Notes: generated from the sequence alone by a model not told the origin. Shown: positions 33,261 to 42,762, numbered from the stretch's first letter. The stretch is 64,000 nt of DNA from Planomonospora sp. ID67723 (GCF_015711605.1 NZ_JABTEZ010000005.1:744001-808000); one strand, 5' to 3'. A program made the numbers and translations.

Positions 33261-33326
33261 GTGAATCTCCCCCCGGCATGCGCTGAAGGATGTGCCCTTC
33301 TTCTATCCCGTGAGACCCCGCGCCAA

Positions 33327-33998
33327 TCAACCCACCACGCCGGACTCCCACGCCCAGGCGGCGATCTCCACACGGTTCCTTGCCCCGAGCTTGGCCTGGA
33401 TGCTCCCCAGGTGGGTTTTGACCGTGGACAGCGAGACGAACAGCTCCGCGGCGACCTCCTGGTTGGTCCGCCCCCGGGCCACCAGCCGGACCACGTCGAG
33501 CTCCCGCTCGGTCAGCGGCTCGGCGGGCGGGCGGGTCCTGCCGGCCGGCGGCCGGGCCAGGTGCTCCAGCAGCCGCACGGTCACCGACGGCGAGACCAGC
33601 GCGTCCCCGGCCGCCGCCGCGCGGATCGCCTCGATCAGCAGTGTCGGCCCGCTGTCCTTGAGCAGGAACCCGGTCGCCCCGGCTCTCAACGCGCCGTAGA
33701 CGTATTCGTCCAGGTCGAAAGTGGTGACGATGACCACCCGCATCGGGTCGGCGGTTCCGGGGCCGGCCAGGATCCTGGTGGCCTCCAGCCCGTCCAGCTT
33801 GGGCATGCGGATGTCGAGCAGGCAGACGTCGGGCCGGAGCCGTCGCGCCTGGTCGACGGCCTCGGCGCCGTCCGCGGCGGTCGCCACGACCTCCATGTCC
33901 GGCTGGGCGTCCAGGATCATCTGGAAACCGGTCCGTACGAGCTGCTGGTCGTCGGCGATGAGCACCCGAATCGTCACCTGATCGATTCTGCCAGTCAT
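33327..33998 (-). CDS. NarL/FixJ-type two-component response regulator
   Basis: The 223-aa protein has a receiver domain with acidic pair Asp16-Asp17, phospho-acceptor Asp62 (CLLDIRMPKLDG) and the conserved lysine in FLLKD (~113). The C-terminal LuxR HTH is LTERELDVVRLVARGRTNQE...LFVSLSTVKTHL (~157-200). No cognate histidine kinase lies on either side, so it is an orphan here. It is divergent from a MacB/FtsX-type ABC pair, a frequent target of such regulators in actinobacteria. The start is uncertain: ATG at 33998 or the GTG codon 8. Confidence 0.88.
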   Translation of the reverse strand: MTGRIDQVTIRVLIADDQQLVRTGFQMILDAQPDMEVVATAADGAEAVDQARRLRPDVCLLDIRMPKLDGLEATRILAGPGTADPMRVVIVTTFDLDEYVYGALRAGATGFLLKDSGPTLLIEAIRAAAAGDALVSPSVTVRLLEHLARPPAGRTRPPAEPLTERELDVVRLVARGRTNQEVAAELFVSLSTVKTHLGSIQAKLGARNRVEIAAWAWESGVVG

Positions 33999-34098
33999 CG
34001 GGCCGGGTCCGGCCATCGGACTTTCGGACGATGAGGTCCACGGCGGATCGAACGCCCGGCCGATCCGCCGTGGCCTCCCCGCGTGGGAGAGTCGTCCC

Positions 34099-34854
34099 AT
34101 GAATGCTGTTCTCGAGGGATATGACCTGGTGAAACGGTTCGGCGCGGCGGTGGCGCTGGCAGGCGTCGGGCTGGCGGTCGGTCGCGGCGAGGCCGTGGCG
34201 ATCATGGGTCCGAGCGGGTCGGGCAAATCGACTCTGCTGCACTGCCTGGCGGGGATCATGAAGCCGGACGCCGGTGAGGTGCGCCTGCTCGGACAGCGCG
34301 TGGACACGATGCGGGAGCGGGAGCGCAGCGCCCTGCGCCGTACCCGGTTCGGGTTCGTCTTCCAGTTCGGCCAGCTCCTGCCCGAGCTGCCGGCCGAGGA
34401 GAACGTCGCGCTGCCGCTCATGCTCGGCGGGGTGCCGCGGGGCGACGCCGTACGGCGGGCGCGGGAGTGGTTCGGCCCGCTCGGCCTGGGAGGCATGGAG
34501 GAGCGGCGGCCCGGCGAGCTGTCCGGCGGGCAGGCACAGCGGGTGGCGATCGCCCGCGCCCTGGTCACCCGGCCCGCGGTGGTCTTCGCCGACGAGCCGA
34601 CCGGCGCACTCGACCAGGCCACCGGCCACGACACGATGCGCCTGCTGGTGGAGGCGACCCGGGGCAACGAGGCCTCGCTCGTGGTCGTCACCCATGATCC
34701 GCAGGTGGCCCGCTGGTGCGACCGCACGGTCGAGGTCCGCGACGGCCGGATCCTCTCCGGCGAGGTCCGCGACGGGCACGCCCCGGGCGGGCCGTATCCC
34801 GGTCACGGCTCGGGTGAAGCGGTGACCCGGGTGTTTCCCGGGGTGAGCCGGTGA
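34099..34854 (+). CDS. ABC transporter ATPase, MacB/LolD/SalX type
   Basis: The 251-aa ATPase has Walker A GPSGSGKST (~36-44), Q-loop FQFGQLLPELP, signature LSGGQAQRVAIARAL, Walker B VVFADEPTGALD and H-loop VVTHDPQ. It belongs to the mechanotransmission (type VII) class paired with FtsX-like permeases. The next gene overlaps by 4 bp (GTGA). Typical roles are antimicrobial-peptide resistance, lipoprotein handling or envelope stress. Confidence 0.92.
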   Translation: MNAVLEGYDLVKRFGAAVALAGVGLAVGRGEAVAIMGPSGSGKSTLLHCLAGIMKPDAGEVRLLGQRVDTMRERERSALRRTRFGFVFQFGQLLPELPAEENVALPLMLGGVPRGDAVRRAREWFGPLGLGGMEERRPGELSGGQAQRVAIARALVTRPAVVFADEPTGALDQATGHDTMRLLVEATRGNEASLVVVTHDPQVARWCDRTVEVRDGRILSGEVRDGHAPGGPYPGHGSGEAVTRVFPGVSR

Positions 34855-36914
34855 GCGGGCTGCTGGGACTCAGCTGGCGGCTGCTGCGCGGCGGGGGCCG
34901 CAGCGGCCTGCTGGGCGCGGGGCTGACCGCGGCGGCGGTGGCGGTCTCCGCCGCGCTGCTGCTCTTCGCCGTCTCGGCCAACCTGGCCTTCCAGGGCAGG
35001 GCTGACAGGGAGGCGTGGCGCAATCCCGTGGAGGCGAGGACGGGGGCCGTGGCCGTCGAGGCCGTCCGCAGGGACTATGTTCGCGACCGGCCGATCACGG
35101 TCGTGGACCTCGCCGCGCTGGAGCCCGGAGCGTCCCCGCCGCCCGGACTGGACCGCTTCCCCGCGCCGGGCGAGGTCTGGTTCTCCCCGGCGCTGGCCGA
35201 GCTCGCCCGCGAGCTCCCGGACGGCCAGCTCGCCGACCGTTTCCCCGGCAAGACCGGTGGTGTGATCGGGGACGAGGGGCTGGTCCACCCGGGCGAGCTG
35301 CTCGTGGTCCGCGGCCAGGAGCCGGACTCCCCGGTGATGGCCGCCACGGCCACCGACGACCCGCGCGGCGGGGCCGCGCCCACGAAGATCTCGGATTTCA
35401 CCGGGAAGGCCACCTCCGACGCGGAGGGCTACCAGGCGCTCGCCCTGATCGCGACCGTGCTCATGGTCGTGCCGCTGCTGGTGTTCGGCGGTGCGGCGGC
35501 CCGGCTCACCGTGGCCCGCCGCGACCAGCGGCTGGCCGCGCTCCGGCTGGTCGGCGCGACCCCCGGCCAGGTGGTCGCGATGACCGTGGCCGAGGCGGTG
35601 ATCACGGCGTTCGGCGGCGCACTCGCGGGCACGGTCCTGTACGGCCTGCTCATCCCGGTGCTCACCCGGATCGAGATCGCCGGAGGTTCCTGGTTCGCCT
35701 CCGACATGTGGCCGGGCGTGCCGTACACGCTCGCCGTCCTGGCGGCCGTGCCGCTGCTCGTCGGCCTGTCCGCGGTGGTGGGCCTGCGCCGGGTCGTGGT
35801 CAGCCCGCTGGGCGTGGCCAAGCGGGAGACCCCTCCCGCGATGCGCTTCGTCCGGGTCCTCGCGCTGCTGGCCGCCCTGGCCGCGGTACCCGCACTCGGC
35901 GCGGGGACCGCGGCCGGAGTCGTCGCGGTCGTGCTGGGCCTCGCCTTCCTCGCCATCAACCTGACCGGGCCGTGGGTGGTCGGGATGATCGGCAGGATCA
36001 CGGCGCGCACGGCCCGCGGGCCCGCCCGGCTGCTGGCGGGACGCCGTCTGGTGGACGACCCCAAGGCGGCCTGGCGGACCGTGAGCGGCGTGGCCCTGAC
36101 CGGATTCGTGGCGGGGTTCATCGGCTTCCTCAGCCCGGCGGGCGGCCTGTTCGGGGACGCGGACGCCACCACGCTGCGCCTGTCGGTCCCCGCGGCCCGG
36201 GCACCCCAGCTGACCGCCGAGGCCCGCGAGCGCCTGTCGGCGGCGGGCGTTCCGGCGCGGGTGGAGGTCACGGGCGGAGGCGGGCGCCGGGTGCTCACCG
36301 TCGCCGTCGGGAAGGCCGCCGGGGACGAAGCCGGGGACGGAAAGGCCGCCGGGAAGGACAAGGATGAGGAGAAGGCGGCGCGCGAGGGCGCTTCCGCCTC
36401 CGGGCGGTCCGTGGAGGGGTCCGCCTCCGCGGCGGCGGTCGACCGGGCCAGGACCGCGCTCGACGGGCTGGTCCCCGGCCGAGGCGCCACCACCGCCGCC
36501 GACGAGGAGGTGTTCAGCGTCCTGCTGCTCGGCGACATCGGCACCGGCACCGTCGTCGTGCTCACGGTCTCGTTCCTGGTCGCCATCGTCAGCGCCGGGA
36601 TCACCGCCGCCTCCTCGGTGCTCGACCGCAGGCAGACCTACGCCCTGCTCCGCCTGGCGGGCACCCCGCTGGAGGTCCTCGACCGGGCGCGCCGGGCCGA
36701 GACGCTCATCCCGCTGGCGGTCATGGGCGGCGGCTCCATCGCGGTCGGCGTGTTCTGCGCCGTGCCGTTCGCGTTCTCCTCGGTGAACGTCAGCGGGATG
36801 GTCATCCTGCTGGTCTGCGTGGTCCTCGGCTTCGCCGGGGTGACCGGCGCGGGGGCGGCGAGTGCCCCGCTGCTCCGCTCGGTCACGGCCGATCCGGCCC
36901 CGCGCCCCGACTGA
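34851..36914 (+). CDS. FtsX-like ABC permease
   Basis: The 687-aa permease has an N-terminal helix, a first extracellular domain (~45-180), three helices carrying RRDQRLAALRLVGATPGQV (the FtsX coupling region), a middle block of helices, a second extracellular domain and a last FtsX triplet (LDRRQTYALLRLAGTPLEVL). The second extracellular domain contains a highly charged low-complexity stretch (Lys/Glu/Asp/Gly-rich, ~490-520). Together with the upstream ATPase it forms a complete MacB-like machine without a separate periplasmic adaptor. Control by the divergent response regulator is likely. Confidence 0.9.
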   Translation: MSGLLGLSWRLLRGGGRSGLLGAGLTAAAVAVSAALLLFAVSANLAFQGRADREAWRNPVEARTGAVAVEAVRRDYVRDRPITVVDLAALEPGASPPPGLDRFPAPGEVWFSPALAELARELPDGQLADRFPGKTGGVIGDEGLVHPGELLVVRGQEPDSPVMAATATDDPRGGAAPTKISDFTGKATSDAEGYQALALIATVLMVVPLLVFGGAAARLTVARRDQRLAALRLVGATPGQVVAMTVAEAVITAFGGALAGTVLYGLLIPVLTRIEIAGGSWFASDMWPGVPYTLAVLAAVPLLVGLSAVVGLRRVVVSPLGVAKRETPPAMRFVRVLALLAALAAVPALGAGTAAGVVAVVLGLAFLAINLTGPWVVGMIGRITARTARGPARLLAGRRLVDDPKAAWRTVSGVALTGFVAGFIGFLSPAGGLFGDADATTLRLSVPAARAPQLTAEARERLSAAGVPARVEVTGGGGRRVLTVAVGKAAGDEAGDGKAAGKDKDEEKAAREGASASGRSVEGSASAAAVDRARTALDGLVPGRGATTAADEEVFSVLLLGDIGTGTVVVLTVSFLVAIVSAGITAASSVLDRRQTYALLRLAGTPLEVLDRARRAETLIPLAVMGGGSIAVGVFCAVPFAFSSVNVSGMVILLVCVVLGFAGVTGAGAASAPLLRSVTADPAPRPD

Positions 36915-36926
36915 ACGGCCGGGGGA

Positions 36927-36961
36927 GGGCCCGGAGCCGCATGCGGTCCGCCTCCGGGCCC
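36927..36961. terminator. Bidirectional hairpin between permease and LLM genes
   Basis: GGGCCCGGAG and CTCCGGGCCC make a perfect 10-bp stem whose 15-nt loop contains a small inner palindrome (CCGCATGCGG). It lies between two convergent genes. Confidence 0.65.
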
Positions 36962-37049
36962 GGGCGAATTTTCTCCGTGGCCGCCTGGGCCCGGCACCCG
37001 CCCGCGGGAGGGCCCCGGAGATATCGGCGCAACCGGAGGGCGGAGGACG

Positions 37050-38096
37050 CTAGCCCAGGACCAGGTCGCGGATGATCTTCAGGGAGGCCTCGTCGCGGGG
37101 GCCCATGACGAGCAGGTTGCTCACCGGGCTGTCACGCCACAGCTGCAGGCGCTCGCGGATGCGGCCGGCCGGGCCGAGCAGGGAGATGCCGTCGGCCAGC
37201 TCGTCGGGGATCGCGTTGAACGCCTCGTCCCTGCGGCCGGCCAGGTAGAGCGCCTGGATCTCCTCGGCGGCCCCGGCGTAGCCCATCCTGCCGATGATGT
37301 CGGCGTGGAAGTTGCGGTTCTGCGCCCCCATGCCGCCGATGTAGAGGGTGAGCATCATCTTCACGCCGTCCAGCGCGGCCCGCAGGTCGTCGGTGACCAC
37401 GGTCATGACCATCGCCGCGACGTCGAAGCCCGGGCCCGCCCCGGCCAGGGACGGCCCGTACATCTGCTCGATCTTCTCGGGGAAGGCGAACAGCGGGAGC
37501 CAGCCGTCGGCGATCTCGGCGGCGAGCGCGACGTTCTTCGGACCCTCGGCGCCCAGGTAGAGCGGGATCTCCGGGCGCAGGGGATGGGTGATGAGCCTCA
37601 GCGGCTTGCCGAGGCCGGTGACACCGCCGTCGCGGCCCGGGCCCGCCCCCGGCCGCAGCGGGAGCGGATAGTGCTCGCCCTCGCAGGTCACCGGCTCCTC
37701 GCGACGCCACACCTTGCGCATGATCTCGACGTACTCGCGGGTGCGGGCCAGCGGCTTGCCGAACGGCATGCCGTACCAGCCCTCGACCACCTGCGGCCCG
37801 GACGCGCCGATGCCCAGCAGCAGCCGTCCGCCGGTCAGGTGGTCGAGGGTCATCGCGGTCATCGCGGTCGCGGCCGGGGTCCTGGCCGAGATCTGCGCCA
37901 CCGAGGTGCCCAGCCTGATGCGCGAGGTCCGCGCGCCGTACCAGGCCAGAGGGGTGAAGGCGTCGCTGCCGTAGGCCTCCGCGGTCCAGACGGAGTCGTA
38001 CCCCAGCCGTTCGGCGGCCTGGACGAGCTCGGTGGCGTCGGCGGCGTGCCGCTGCCAGTAGCCGAGATTCAGGCCGAGCTTCAAATCGGTGCTCAT
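37050..38096 (-). CDS. LLM-class F420-dependent oxidoreductase
   Basis: This 348-aa TIM-barrel protein has the luciferase-like pattern: NLGYWQRHAADATELVQAAERLGYDSVWTAE, LGTSVAQISARTPAATAMTAMTLDHLTGGRLLLGIGASGPQVVEGWYG, and PLYLGAEGPKNVALAAEIADGWLP. These match the actinobacterial F420-dependent subgroup (TIGR03559-like) that reduces or oxidises unknown substrates with coenzyme F420. It is monocistronic, divergent from the sulfatase gene with ~100 bp between them. Confidence 0.88.
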   Translation of the reverse strand: MSTDLKLGLNLGYWQRHAADATELVQAAERLGYDSVWTAEAYGSDAFTPLAWYGARTSRIRLGTSVAQISARTPAATAMTAMTLDHLTGGRLLLGIGASGPQVVEGWYGMPFGKPLARTREYVEIMRKVWRREEPVTCEGEHYPLPLRPGAGPGRDGGVTGLGKPLRLITHPLRPEIPLYLGAEGPKNVALAAEIADGWLPLFAFPEKIEQMYGPSLAGAGPGFDVAAMVMTVVTDDLRAALDGVKMMLTLYIGGMGAQNRNFHADIIGRMGYAGAAEEIQALYLAGRRDEAFNAIPDELADGISLLGPAGRIRERLQLWRDSPVSNLLVMGPRDEASLKIIRDLVLG

Positions 38097-38199
38097 ATCG
38101 GGCCTTTCCGTGCGGGACGGCCCTGCAATTAGAACACGTTCTACTCACTTGGTCGAGACGTGAGTGTCGGCGGTCAACCTTTGGGGAAAACGTGAACTT

Positions 38200-39684
38200 G
38201 TGCTGAACGCTGCTCGCAAGATGCTGTGCTTGATACTCCTGCTCACCCTGGGTGCCTCCGGGGGTCTGCCGGCCGTTGCGCAGGTGAGGGAGCGACCGAA
38301 CATCGTGTTCATCCTCGCCGACGACCTGGGCACGGGCGATCTGGAGAAATTTCCGAACATCTGGAACGAGTTCATCCACGCCGGCACCGGCTTCGAGCGC
38401 TTCTTCGTCCCCAATTCCTGGTGCTGCCCGTCGCGTTCGTCCATCCTGCGCTCGCAGTACGTCCACAGCCACGGCGTGCTGACCAACACGGCTCCTGAGG
38501 GTGGTTTCACCAGGTTTCATGACTCCGGTCTGGAACGTTCCACTCTTGGCGTCTGGATGAAGGAAGCCGGGTATCGCACCGCCCTCATGGGCAAGTACCT
38601 CAACCACTATCCCGGAGGCGCCGCCCCGCCCACCCACGTGCCGCCGGGCTGGGACGAATGGCACGTGCCGGTGCGCCGCCTCTACGAGGAGTACGGCTAC
38701 ACACTCAACGAGAACGGCGTGCTGAAGGCGTACGGCTCCGCGCCGCGGGACTACCTGACCGATGTGCTCAGCGCGAAGGCGAACGCGTTCGTCTCCCAGG
38801 GAGACGATCCGTTCTTCCTCTACCTCACGCCGGTCGCCCCGCACCTGCCGGCCAACCACGCCCCCCGCCATCACGGGGCCTTCGCCGGGATCACCGCCCC
38901 GCGCGGCCCCTCGTTCGACCAGGCGGACCTGTCGGCCGAGCCCGCGTGGCTGCGCTCGCGCAAGCGGTTGACCAAACGGGCACAGGAGAGGATCGACCAG
39001 ACCTACCGCGACCGGCTGCGCGCCATGCTCGGCCTGGACGATCTGGTCGGAGCCCTGGTGGAGAGCCTGCGGGCCGCGGGGAAGCTGGAGGACACCTACC
39101 TGTTCTTCGGCTCCGACAACGGCTTCCACCTGGGCGAGCACCGGCTCGCGCAGGGCAAGACGACCCCGTTCGACGAGGCGATCAGGGTCCCGATGTTCGT
39201 GCGGGGACCGGGGATCGAGCCGGGGGGCGTCATCAGCGAGCTGGGCTCCACCCTGGACCTCGCCCCGACCTTCGCCCACCTGGCGGGGGCCGAGCTGCCG
39301 GACTTCGTGGAAGGCCGCTCGCTGCTGCCCCTCCTGCGCGGCTGGGTTCCCGGCTCCTGGCGGCAGAACGTGCTGGTCGAGTTCCACCGCCCGGCCAGCG
39401 AGGACTCGGCCCGCCAGACCCCCGTCCCGCCCTACCGGGCGATGCGCACCGCCCGGCACACCTTCGTCCGCTACGAGACAGGCGAGTACCAGCTCTACGA
39501 CCTGCAAACCGATCCCCACCAGCTCCGCAACCTCGCCGGGAAGACGCATCCGGCCGTGCTCGCCGAGTTCGACCGCCAGCTCGACGCCCTGGCGGCCTGC
39601 TCCGGTGCGGAGTGCCGCCTCGCCGACTCCGTCCCCCCGCCCGCCTTCCTCGCCCCGCATCGCCGAAAGCCCGCCGCGGGGTGA
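38200..39684 (+). CDS. Secreted type I sulfatase
   Basis: Translation probably starts at GTG 38200 (alternatives 38164 or ATG 38221), giving 494 aa with a signal peptide (CLILLLTLGASGGLPAVA). The formylglycine site is C75-C-P-S-R79 in NSWCCPSRSS; metal ligands come from ILADD (~38-42) and the SDNGFHLGEH block (~306-315), and MGKYLNHY is also typical. The sulfatase family needs a formylglycine-generating enzyme, which is not in this window. It likely hydrolyses sulfate esters of extracellular glycans or similar compounds. Confidence 0.88.
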   Translation: MLNAARKMLCLILLLTLGASGGLPAVAQVRERPNIVFILADDLGTGDLEKFPNIWNEFIHAGTGFERFFVPNSWCCPSRSSILRSQYVHSHGVLTNTAPEGGFTRFHDSGLERSTLGVWMKEAGYRTALMGKYLNHYPGGAAPPTHVPPGWDEWHVPVRRLYEEYGYTLNENGVLKAYGSAPRDYLTDVLSAKANAFVSQGDDPFFLYLTPVAPHLPANHAPRHHGAFAGITAPRGPSFDQADLSAEPAWLRSRKRLTKRAQERIDQTYRDRLRAMLGLDDLVGALVESLRAAGKLEDTYLFFGSDNGFHLGEHRLAQGKTTPFDEAIRVPMFVRGPGIEPGGVISELGSTLDLAPTFAHLAGAELPDFVEGRSLLPLLRGWVPGSWRQNVLVEFHRPASEDSARQTPVPPYRAMRTARHTFVRYETGEYQLYDLQTDPHQLRNLAGKTHPAVLAEFDRQLDALAACSGAECRLADSVPPPAFLAPHRRKPAAG

Positions 39685-39703
39685 CGCGGAGCCGGAGCGG
39701 GAC

Positions 39704-39734
39704 GGGGCCGGACCGCGGTGGGCGGTCCGGCCCC
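39704..39734. terminator. Bidirectional terminator, sulfatase/baeRF
   Basis: GGGGCCGGACCGC and GCGGTCCGGCCCC form a perfect 13-bp stem with a 5-nt loop between the convergent stops at 39684 and 39763. Confidence 0.75.
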
Positions 39735-39762
39735 CTCCCGGCTGCGGCTCGCGTCGAGCCCG

Positions 39763-40836
39763 TCAGAACCGCAGCAGGGCGGCGACCTCGTCCGGAGCGT
39801 CGAGCTCGGGGACGAAGCACAGCTCGGCGTCGGTCGTCGCGACCGCCCTGGCCAGCGCCGCATCCGCGCGGTCGCGCTGGGGGGACTCCACGCCCCACTC
39901 GCGGATCTCGCTCTCCTCGGTCGCCAGCTGGCCGCCTTCGGGGCCGATCCACATCAGACCGTCCGCATCGGGCCGGTCGACCATCAGCAGGGTGTCCACC
40001 CGGCCCTCGCGGAACGCGCGGGCCGTGGCGGCCAGGCCGGAGACCGTCAGCTCCTTGGCGGAGGCCTCCCCGTAGCGCTCCATGAGCTGCTCACGGCGCC
40101 GCTCCAGCCAGGAGTCGATCGCGGTCTCCACCTCCTGCACGAACGGCATGGGGTCGCTGCCCTCGGCCCGGTTGCCGTGCTCCACCGCCACGGCGCGTTC
40201 GGCGGCCTCGTGGCCCAGGTGGGAGCGGAGCAGGCTCACGGACTTGGGATCGCCCGCCATGACCACCAGCTCGGCCCCCATCCGGCGGACCTCCTCGTCC
40301 ACCGCCTCCGCCACCGCCTTGGCGTTGCGCTCCCACGCCTCCTCCACGCTGCTCTCGTAGCGCCGCTGGGACCAGCCGCCCTGCCCGGTCTTCTGCAGCG
40401 GCCAGTCCTGTGCCTGCACCGCCGTACGGCGCGGCGAACCGGCGCCGACCACGATCACGTCCGCGCCCGCGTGGTCGACGAGGACCCGTATGTGCGGGAC
40501 GTTCTCCCCCCGCTGGGCCAGCAGCGGCATGACGTGCGGGAGCGGGGACCAGCGGGCGGTCTCCCTGCGGGGCCTGTCGGCCAGCGGCTCGGTGTAGACG
40601 AGTTCGCCGCCGCAGGCGAAGGCCGCGCGGCCGGGCGCCGCCGCGTGCACGGAGGTGAACAGTTTCTCGAAGGCTCCGAGGGTGGCGGGGTCGGCTTCCT
40701 CCAGCCGTTCGGACAGCGCCTTCCAGCGGAGCTCGATCTGCTGCTCGCCCTGCGGGACGGCGCGGCCGGTGTCGAGATACACCGATGCGAAGGGCCCCGC
40801 TCGCTCGTACAGGGGCCGGAGCGCGTCCAATCTCAT
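39763..40836 (-). CDS. baeRF (bacterial eRF1-like) family 2 protein, Rv2629-like
   Basis: The 357-aa protein resembles the actinobacterial baeRF_family2 proteins, which share an eRF1-domain-2/3-like fold. It begins LDALRPLYERAGPFASVYLDT, has ERAVAVEHGNRAEGS near residue 225 and ends with LCFVPELDAPDEVAALLRF. Such proteins are thought to act at ribosomes, perhaps releasing stalled peptidyl-tRNA under stress; Mycobacterium Rv2629 is a hypoxia-associated member. Its ATG overlaps the stop of the DUF2795 gene by 4 bp (ATGA), so the two are coupled. Confidence 0.82.
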   Translation of the reverse strand: MRLDALRPLYERAGPFASVYLDTGRAVPQGEQQIELRWKALSERLEEADPATLGAFEKLFTSVHAAAPGRAAFACGGELVYTEPLADRPRRETARWSPLPHVMPLLAQRGENVPHIRVLVDHAGADVIVVGAGSPRRTAVQAQDWPLQKTGQGGWSQRRYESSVEEAWERNAKAVAEAVDEEVRRMGAELVVMAGDPKSVSLLRSHLGHEAAERAVAVEHGNRAEGSDPMPFVQEVETAIDSWLERRREQLMERYGEASAKELTVSGLAATARAFREGRVDTLLMVDRPDADGLMWIGPEGGQLATEESEIREWGVESPQRDRADAALARAVATTDAELCFVPELDAPDEVAALLRF

Positions 40837-41252
40837 CCCTGGTTCCTCTCCTCCGTGCCATATCCGAGCGCCTGCGCCACGTCGGCCATGTTCGTGTAGG
40901 TCGCGTTCGGCAGCGACCGGACGGCCTCGATGATCGGGTCCGGTGCTCCCTGCATCTCGGCACGGGACAGGAGGCTGTCGCGGTCGGCGGGGAAGACGTC
41001 CGTGCCGCTGATCCACTTGGCCAGGTCGCTGCGGAGGTCGACCCCTTCCGGGGTGAGGCCTCTGGGGGCGCCGGGCTGGTGGGCCGGCGGGCGGTGCGAC
41101 GGAGCCGTGCCCTCCTCCCCGGCCGCGAGCGTGGGCTCGGGCTGCTTCCACTCCTGGGCGTGCGTCGCGCCCCCGCCCCGGGTCATCCCCTCGGTCTCGT
41201 GCTGCTGCTGGTCGTCCAGGCGTGGGCCGTGCTTAGCGCTTCCGCGTTCCAT
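40833..41252 (-). CDS. DUF2795 domain protein
   Basis: The 139-aa protein has a Gln/His/Glu-rich disordered first half and a C-terminal DUF2795 domain (DLRSDLAKWISGTDVFPADRDSLLSRAE..GAPDPIIEAVRSLP, ~72-115, then ALGYGTEE). The ATG at 41252 is chosen because AGGAGA lies 5 nt upstream; the frame is open further up. DUF2795 proteins are small, predicted helical, and often linked to stress genes. It is the first gene of a coupled pair with baeRF. Confidence 0.82.
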   Translation of the reverse strand: MERGSAKHGPRLDDQQQHETEGMTRGGGATHAQEWKQPEPTLAAGEEGTAPSHRPPAHQPGAPRGLTPEGVDLRSDLAKWISGTDVFPADRDSLLSRAEMQGAPDPIIEAVRSLPNATYTNMADVAQALGYGTEERNQG

Positions 41253-41595
41253 CGTTCTCCTAGGGAGGGAACTGCCGGGTTCACCCAGCAGGGGAATCGC
41301 TTCCCTGTCATGGTTTCTGTGCTTGAAACGGTCGGAGCCCGGCCGTCGCCCGCCTCGCTTCGCGGGAAGCGGAAGCCGCCCCCGCAAGGAGCGGAGGAGG
41401 CACGATCGTCGCCCCTTCCGTACTGCTCGAACGACCCATACCCGGCCGATTGACGACAAACATCGTGATTACCCGGGCTTGCCCCCGCGCGAGGAGTCTT
41501 GCCTCCCGCATTGCGAGCCGGAGGGGCGGACAAGGCGTGCACCTGGCCTGATCCGCGTCGAGCCGTCACTCTGGAGACGAGGACGGTGAGCATTG

Positions 41596-42762
41596 ATGAT
41601 CACAGTTGTCGGAGTCGACGGGGCCGGGCTGTCTGCGGAGGCCCAGGCCAGATTGGACGAGGCCGTCCTGGTCGCCGGGTCGGACCGGGTCTTCCGCCGC
41701 CTGGGCGGCGTGCCGGCCGGGGTCAGGAGGGCGGAGGGGCCGCTCCTGGAAGTCGTGGACGCCCACCTGGAGACGGGCGAGGGCACGCTGGTCGTGCTCG
41801 CCGAGGGGGATCCGGGCTTCTTCGACGTGGTCAGGGAACTGCGCGGGCACGGCGTGACCCCCGAGGTCCTGCCCGCCCGCCCGCTCGCCTCGCTCGCCTT
41901 CGCCAGAGCCGGGCTGGCGTGGGAGGACGCCCTGATCGTCACCGGCGGGAGGCTCGACCGGGTGGTGAACGCCTGCCGTGCCCACCACAAGGTCGCCGTG
42001 CTCGTCACGCCCGGCGTCGGTCCCGCCGAGATCGCCCGGGAACTGGCCCCCACCACCCCCCGCGCGCTGATCGTCTGCGAGGACCTGGGCGGTCCCGACG
42101 AGCGGATCACGCACAGCCGGATGGGCGAGGCCACCACGCGGCCGTGGAAGGACCCCGACGTGGTGCTCGTCCTGGACCCGCTGCACCGGCCGCACGAGCC
42201 GGGCTGGGTGGCCGGGGCCCGGCCGGGTCCGGGGGAGTGGGCGCTGGACTTCGACGGAGCCCGTCTGAGCCCGCAGGTCCGGGCGTTCGCGCTGGCCAAG
42301 CTCGGCCCCCGGCTGGGTGAGCTCGTCTGGGACGTCGGCGCGGGCACCGGGGAGATCGCGGTGGAGTGCGCCAGGATGGGCGCGGCCGTGGTGGCGGTGG
42401 AACGCGAGGAGGAGTCCTGCGCCCGGCTCCGCCGCAACGTCATCGCCCACGGTGTGAAGGTCGCCCTGACCCGTGGCCAGGCGCCCCCCGCCCTGGAGCC
42501 GCTGGCCGACCCGGACGCGGTCTTCGTCGGCGGGGGAGGGGCCGACGTGGTCGCGGCCTGCGCGGCCCGCGCCCCCAGATCCCTGGTCTGCGCGCTGCGG
42601 ACCGTCGAGCAGGTCGTGACCGTGCTCGACGTCCTCCGCGAGCACGGCTACCACGCCGAGTGCGTGCAGCTCCAGTCCTCCCGGCTGACCGTCCAGGCCG
42701 ACGGCGCGCACCGCCTCGCCGCCTCCGACCCGATCTTCGTGGTGTACTCCGCCGGGGGATGA
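41596..42762 (+). CDS. cobL: Precorrin-6Y C5,15-methyltransferase (decarboxylating) CobL
   Basis: CobL methylates C5 and C15 of precorrin-6B and decarboxylates the C12 acetate. The 388-aa protein fuses a CbiE-type tetrapyrrole methylase (MITVVGVDGAGLSAEAQARL, LAEGDPGFFD near 72, residues ~1-200) to a CbiT-type Rossmann methyltransferase (WDVGAGTGEIAVECARMGA, ~235-253; VFVGGGGADVV). The ATG at 41596 is preferred over the adjacent TTG. It starts the second cobalamin gene group. Confidence 0.93.
   Translation: MITVVGVDGAGLSAEAQARLDEAVLVAGSDRVFRRLGGVPAGVRRAEGPLLEVVDAHLETGEGTLVVLAEGDPGFFDVVRELRGHGVTPEVLPARPLASLAFARAGLAWEDALIVTGGRLDRVVNACRAHHKVAVLVTPGVGPAEIARELAPTTPRALIVCEDLGGPDERITHSRMGEATTRPWKDPDVVLVLDPLHRPHEPGWVAGARPGPGEWALDFDGARLSPQVRAFALAKLGPRLGELVWDVGAGTGEIAVECARMGAAVVAVEREEESCARLRRNVIAHGVKVALTRGQAPPALEPLADPDAVFVGGGGADVVAACAARAPRSLVCALRTVEQVVTVLDVLREHGYHAECVQLQSSRLTVQADGAHRLAASDPIFVVYSAGG

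Noticed and set aside
41460-41595. Possible cobalamin riboswitch before cobL (and before the CbiX-like gene, cobA and cobD)
   Set aside because: No B12 box or GCCACTG-type core element was found by eye upstream of any of these genes.
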